This document shows positions 59,470 to 64,000 of a stretch of 64,000 nt of DNA, piece by piece. This stretch comes from Stichopus chloronotus (Eukaryota; Echinodermata; Holothuroidea; Aspidochirotida; Stichopodidae). The first letter of the stretch is position 1. Each line of letters opens with the position of its first letter. The DNA lies in contig CM037836.1 in assembly GCA_021234535.1 (NCBI GenBank), positions 18,893,111-18,957,110 on the forward strand, given 5' to 3'. A program made the position numbers and the translations under genes. The notes beneath the pieces are model-generated. The model was not told where the DNA came from, did not search any database, and worked only from the letters and a program-made list of their open reading frames with translations.

Positions 59470-61093
59470 GTGCAGTACATGACTGTTCCTCTCTTTCCTA
59501 GTTTTGGTGGAAGTGAGGCATGTCTTATTCAAGCTTACAAAAGTAGTTTCCACCATTACATACCATCAGTGAGATTTACAAAATACACAATTCAGTATCT
59601 TTAGCTAAATCTCTCATTTTCATTCACTGAGATATGATTGACAATGAATTACTATGCTTAGTGGCAAACTTACTGACTTACAATCTGGACAAGCTCATGA
59701 CTTGTGGTCAATCAAATGTTCCCATTTTATGTTTGTGGTACTCCATATTGCAGACTACTAGACAAGAAATCTGGGAGAAAGGACATACTCAGGTTGCTAG
59801 TGGACGTTTGATGACGTAGTTTGGTCAGAATGCTAGGCTCTGACCAACCACAGCATGGCAGACAATTACTCCCTCAATGGCTGGTGTCATTTCATATCTT
59901 TCGGAAAAGCTTCTGTCTACTTCATCAAGTTCTTGGTTAGCTTAATCATTGGATGCCAGAATAGATTCAGCTTAAAATTTCATTCTCATGGTACGCAGGT
60001 ATAAAAAAAGTGAAAGCGTGAAACTCATGCCTACCTTAACAACATAATAGTTTTGATGCTCCAAGCACCACCCTCTTTTCAATCCCTTTCTTCATCTCAA
60101 AGATACAGAAAATTAAACCAGGGAATTAATGGCAACACTAGGCCTACATCTCTCATCACATACTTCTTAGTTTCCATGGTGATGCAATGTTAGTTCTTAA
60201 CTCAAGAAAGAGTGATTGTTCTCAGTCTGCCATTCCGTGACTTTCAACACTAATGCTGAAATGTAACCAGCTCTGGTTTTAATGGTTGAATGCAGTTCAA
60301 TATATAATTGCAGTTCAATGAACTCATAACATAACAGTTATTCAATACATGCAGTATCTGCAATGACTAAGCCCTCATTAATTTCAACAGTAACATGACA
60401 TGTTGCCATAGGTAGGCCTTGAGACATGCACATATATTTTCGACAGATCATTTTCAAAGCAAATGGCAAACGTTAAAGTTACCCTACATCACCCTTGACC
60501 TTCTCAATTTCAAAAAGTTTACCCTAGTAGTACTTGAACTTTGTTGCAACAATGACGAAGACAATTTTGAACAAAGGACAATTTGTTAGCACTGCTTAAC
60601 ACCAGCAGGATCCTGTTCCCTCCCTTGTGTTAGTATAACGACAACAATAGGAGTTCAACTGCAAGGAAAGAAACAAAAATGGCCAACTGAAAACAAAACG
60701 TGAGTCTGAAGGAACAATACATTCATTGAATGATGTAGTCTCTTCTGGTAAGAAGTCATTTCAGGATTTGAGCAATACATCCTGTTTCTCATAAAACTCA
60801 GTTTGATAGACAGCATCCTGTGTTCTAAGAAAATGGAAAACCAGGCCAATGTGAAAAAAAAGTTTGTTCTGTGAATGAAAAGTTGGGAGAGAAAGTTACA
60901 GTTTCTACTTAGGACATAATCTGATAATCTGATATGAAAAGTGTGGATTAGTAGTGTCATTGATATGAAGGTTAATCCCTACCCCCTATCCCTTCATCTG
61001 AATAGTCAGTGATGCCACAGTGTCCACAAATACAAAGTTTCTATACTCATTTCCACCAAAACTAGGAAAGAGAGGAACAGTCATGTACTGCAC
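59470..61093. repeat. 1.62-kb segment bounded by a 48-bp inverted repeat
   Basis: 59470-59517 and 61046-61093 are reverse complements with one mismatch in 48 (start GTGCAGTACATGACTGTTCC). This is far more similar than any other repeat pair in the window except the local tandem duplications. The 1.5 kb between has no credible transposase; a minus frame of 101 codons (60655-60960) has no known domain. No target-site duplication was found at the outer edges, so this may be a non-autonomous TIR element or a local inverted duplication. Confidence 0.75.
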
Positions 61094-61912
61094 AGCTTAC
61101 TTCTGTCAATCATAGGGTCCATAGGAGTATTACAGTCAATTACAAAGGGCCCATAAAGGCTTAAAGACAAAAACTCATCACCTCAGACAGTTTCAATTCT
61201 CCCAACAACCTACCTCTAGTCCCTCCCTCAGCCTGTCTTAAATTCCTCCACACGTGTAATCAAAACAATGGATCTCTGTGTACACTGTGCAATACGAGCT
61301 GCTCTGCATCTTTCAAATTTGCTGCCAATGTAAGAGTACTGTAACTTAGAACCAGTTGAGAATTTTGCTTTCCTGGAGGTAAAAATATAGCTTAGGGTGA
61401 TGCAATACAGCCTTTAATGTATACCAGTCACATGTATTCATGTTATGTACTTCTCACCACCATGTACGTTGTATTTGCACCCTAGTTAGTGTGTGTATCA
61501 GATTTATGTTTTGGAAGTTGTTTTTTCTAACTCTGGTCAATTATACCCACTACACTAATTGTTTTACTAATTAAGTAACACACATCACTTTAGAAAAAGA
61601 TACAATACGACTTACTGTGCTTGTAGCGAAGCAGGCCTGTATACTCACTTATGTGGGAAGGGAAAGGGAATTGCTAATGAAGGTCATGTAATGATCCCTA
61701 GGTGTACGTGTTACAAGGATTAGGTACAGCATCTGTACAAGCAATCCACACTTTCAAGTCACTTACTACAAACTCTTGGCTTGCTTATGACCCTACTTCT
61801 TGTGACCTGGCTTGAATTTGTACTGCAGGAAGAAGGGCGGGTCATGACTAACATCCAAACATTAAAACATGCAACATGAGGTAAAGGAATTACACAGGCT
61901 GCATTGATTAAT
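61094..61912. other. Unique DNA, no gene seen
   Basis: Nothing supported. Confidence 0.5.
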
Positions 61913-62147
61913 GGGGAAATTCCCCTATGCTAATTCATTTATGGCTCTTTTTCATTATGTGTAATATGTGATATCATTTTTGTTGATTGAACTGCTTGAT
62001 TTCACAGCATAAGTTTCACCAGTTGGTTATTTCATACTGATGTTCAGCAACATCATGAAAACCACTTATGAGACAAATGAGCAGAGAATTGCAAGATTTT
62101 GATGAGCTTTGAAAGTAAAGAAGGGATGACTGGTCATTCCCTCTGAG
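61913..62147 (+). repeat. Dispersed repeat Z, copy 2
   Basis: Collinear with 56562-56832: GGGGAAATTCCCCTATGC, TAATTCATTTATGGCTCTTT, TGTGATATCATTTTTGTTGA, CACTTATGAGAC and AAGAAGGGATGACTGGTCATTCC. It lacks the G-rich insertion of copy 1. Confidence 0.6.
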
Positions 62148-63474
62148 GAAATGAGGTCAAATATAAACCATGCTAGACAATACTACACTGACATGCATCC
62201 ATCAACTCATAGTAAGGTAATCAATTCCAAAACAACTTGCTCACCACTTCCAGAGCTCCAATTCATGGCCTGCAATGAATCATCGAATTGTCAGCCTGAG
62301 AGTGAATAGCATCCATGGAGGAACAGTATGTAACAAAATACATTTATATCAAGCTGACAAGGTAATCCTCAGACAAACATTGGACTGGAAGAGCATAGAT
62401 TATCTCCAACAATAAGGAGAAAACTTAACAACTGTTACAGAGTTTGAGATTTTTTCAAAAAAGAAAGAAAAGAAGAAAAGAAAAGAAAAGAAAGAAGATT
62501 ACCTGATCATCTTTTCTTCTCTCTCTTTTTTGGGGCCTTTGATATAGTGATTTGTGAGATGTGACAGTTGGACCTTACATACTTAACTTAGTAGCCCGTC
62601 TGTACCTCAGAGAACAGAGTCTGACAGGGGCTTTCTGTGAACGCTGCTGTTGGCCATCAATAGCCTCTTTTCCAAGAAAGAATTATAGCAGCCACATTGA
62701 TTCCAGGTTGTACTAAAGTTGTCAGGAAAAAGAAGTAACTGACCACCATTGAATGTGGATGTTTGCTTCGTTTTGGACTGGCAAACAAAATTATTACTCG
62801 TCATTAACTGTTACAATGAAGTTTTAACGTTCACTTGGATTGAACCTTAAAGCACAATGTCGGTGTACATTACTTAGTATCTATATTCAGCATTCAATTC
62901 CAATTCAAATTAAATATGTTGTAAATTACTTGATCAAAAATGCTTTGGCACAAAGAGTAAACAAATTCTTTAAATTAACCTTTAAAAAGTTAGTTTGGCA
63001 GTATACAGAATGAAGAACTGTAAAGTCTGCAAGAACTATAGTTTAGGAGATAGTTTTAAGACACACCTGTTTCATGCATTAAAGAATTTTGGCCAAATTT
63101 TGGCACAAAAACTTTAAGGGCAGTTCAAGTCTATAGATAAATTGAGAACTTTAGGATTGAAAGCATCAAAAAATGAGTGACCTGTAAATATATCAGGCAA
63201 CGTCACACATGAACTGTATTTACTGGTGTTTCTATCTTCTATTTAATTGATTTCTGGGGCCGGATGATTCCCAAGATGCTGAGTATGTATAATCTGAATC
63301 TGATCGTCTCCGAAAGAATTGTCGTTTTTACTACAGCAGTGTCACCTGTTCGGTGAAACATCAGCTTTTAACATGATGGTGATGTTGATCCACTGATGCT
63401 TAATATGTGATGTGTAAAAGCTTTGAGAATGGCAGTGAACTAAGTGTTTTTAGATGCTTTTTATTTCTGTCTCT
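62148..63474. other. Unique DNA with an (AAAAG)n tract
   Basis: An A/G microsatellite based on AAAAG lies at about 62457-62498. No gene; the 65-codon minus frame at 62607-62804 has no known domain. Confidence 0.5.
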
Positions 63475-64000
63475 CACACAATTTCCAAGTGTGCTACATG
63501 CTAAGTAATGTCTCAAGGTCGCAGGGTTTCCAGATGTGCTACATACTGCTACTACCTCACTGTCACAGGGTTTCCAGATGTGCCTCATACTTTTATCTCA
63601 TTGTTTCCATATATGCTTAATACTATAGCCTTACTGTCACAGGGTTTCCGGTTGCACTTTACTGCTACTCACCATCTCACCGTGGGAGGCTGTTGCAGAG
63701 TTTCCAGATGTGCTACATTCTACTTTCTTACTGTCACAGGTTTGCCAGATGTGCTATATACTATCTAAGTTACTGTCACAGGGTCTCTAGATACATGTGC
63801 TAAAAACTATGTCATTGTCACAACTGATTGGTAGTTTTGCTACACAGCTACTATCTTGCTGTCACAGGGTTTCCAGATGTATTTATACTACTATCTCACT
63901 GACACAGGGTTTCCAGATATCCATCTTAAGTACTATAAGCTTACTGTCACAGCGTTGATCTCTAAATGTGTCACATACTACAATATCACTGCCACTGTTT
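63475..64000 (+). repeat. Minisatellite, ~43-bp unit, continues past the edge
   Basis: Units centred on GTCACAGGGTTTCCAGATGTGC followed by TACATACTACTATCTCACT recur near 63521, 63565, 63604, 63640, 63690, 63733, 63778, 63820, 63863, 63905 and 63950. Divergence between units is high in places (63604, 63820), others are nearly identical. The array is cut by the window end, so its full length is unknown. Frames on both strands here reflect the repeat. Confidence 0.85.

Overview
The window looks like non-coding nuclear DNA of a multicellular animal. It is AT-rich, full of homopolymers and microsatellites, and both strands are closed by stop codons every few dozen codons. No open frame longer than about 145 codons was found, and nothing resembles a bacterial operon, a phage, an rRNA or a tRNA. 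The repeat content (old, short, non-autonomous DNA transposons and a tandem array built on TGACCT motifs) suggests a marine invertebrate, perhaps an echinoderm, hemichordate or mollusc. That taxonomic guess rests on general style and is weak. The window is probably a gene desert or the inside of one or more very large introns.

Layout. At 1-5 kb there is mostly unique DNA plus a foldback-type MITE (1481-1737) and a partial second copy (2914-3050). At 7.9-8.5, 21.9-22.4 and 41.5-42.0 kb lie three copies of a TTAA-associated element of about 550 bp, with a fragment near 2.3-2.5 kb. At 12.0-13.9 kb two direct copies of a 660-670 bp TA-flanked MITE follow a striking 43-bp palindrome; a third, inverted copy is at 53.3-53.9 kb. 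At 16.3-17.6 kb is a composite tandem array whose roughly 145-bp unit carries two or three TGACCT hexamers, bounded by a related short sequence in inverted orientation. Next to it (17.8-18.1 kb) is a GC-rich, frameshifted, coding-like patch that may be a retroelement relic. At 33.5-34.4 and 43.0-43.6 kb are copies of another TTAA-type MITE with good terminal inverted repeats. A nearly perfect 157-bp tandem duplication lies at 25.4-25.7 kb, a 48-bp inverted repeat brackets 59.5-61.1 kb, and a minisatellite with a period near 43 bp runs off the right edge from 63.5 kb.

Possible genes. The best candidates for real coding sequence are two single-exon-like segments: a minus-strand terminal exon at 54943-55233 with a clean 3' splice site and a Trp/Cys-rich 96-residue product, and a plus-strand internal exon at about 40394-40545 with a Cys-rich product. 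Neither protein family was recognised. No working system of genes can be reconstructed. The interest lies in the several repeat families, all of which appear non-autonomous, and in the nuclear-receptor-like motif array.
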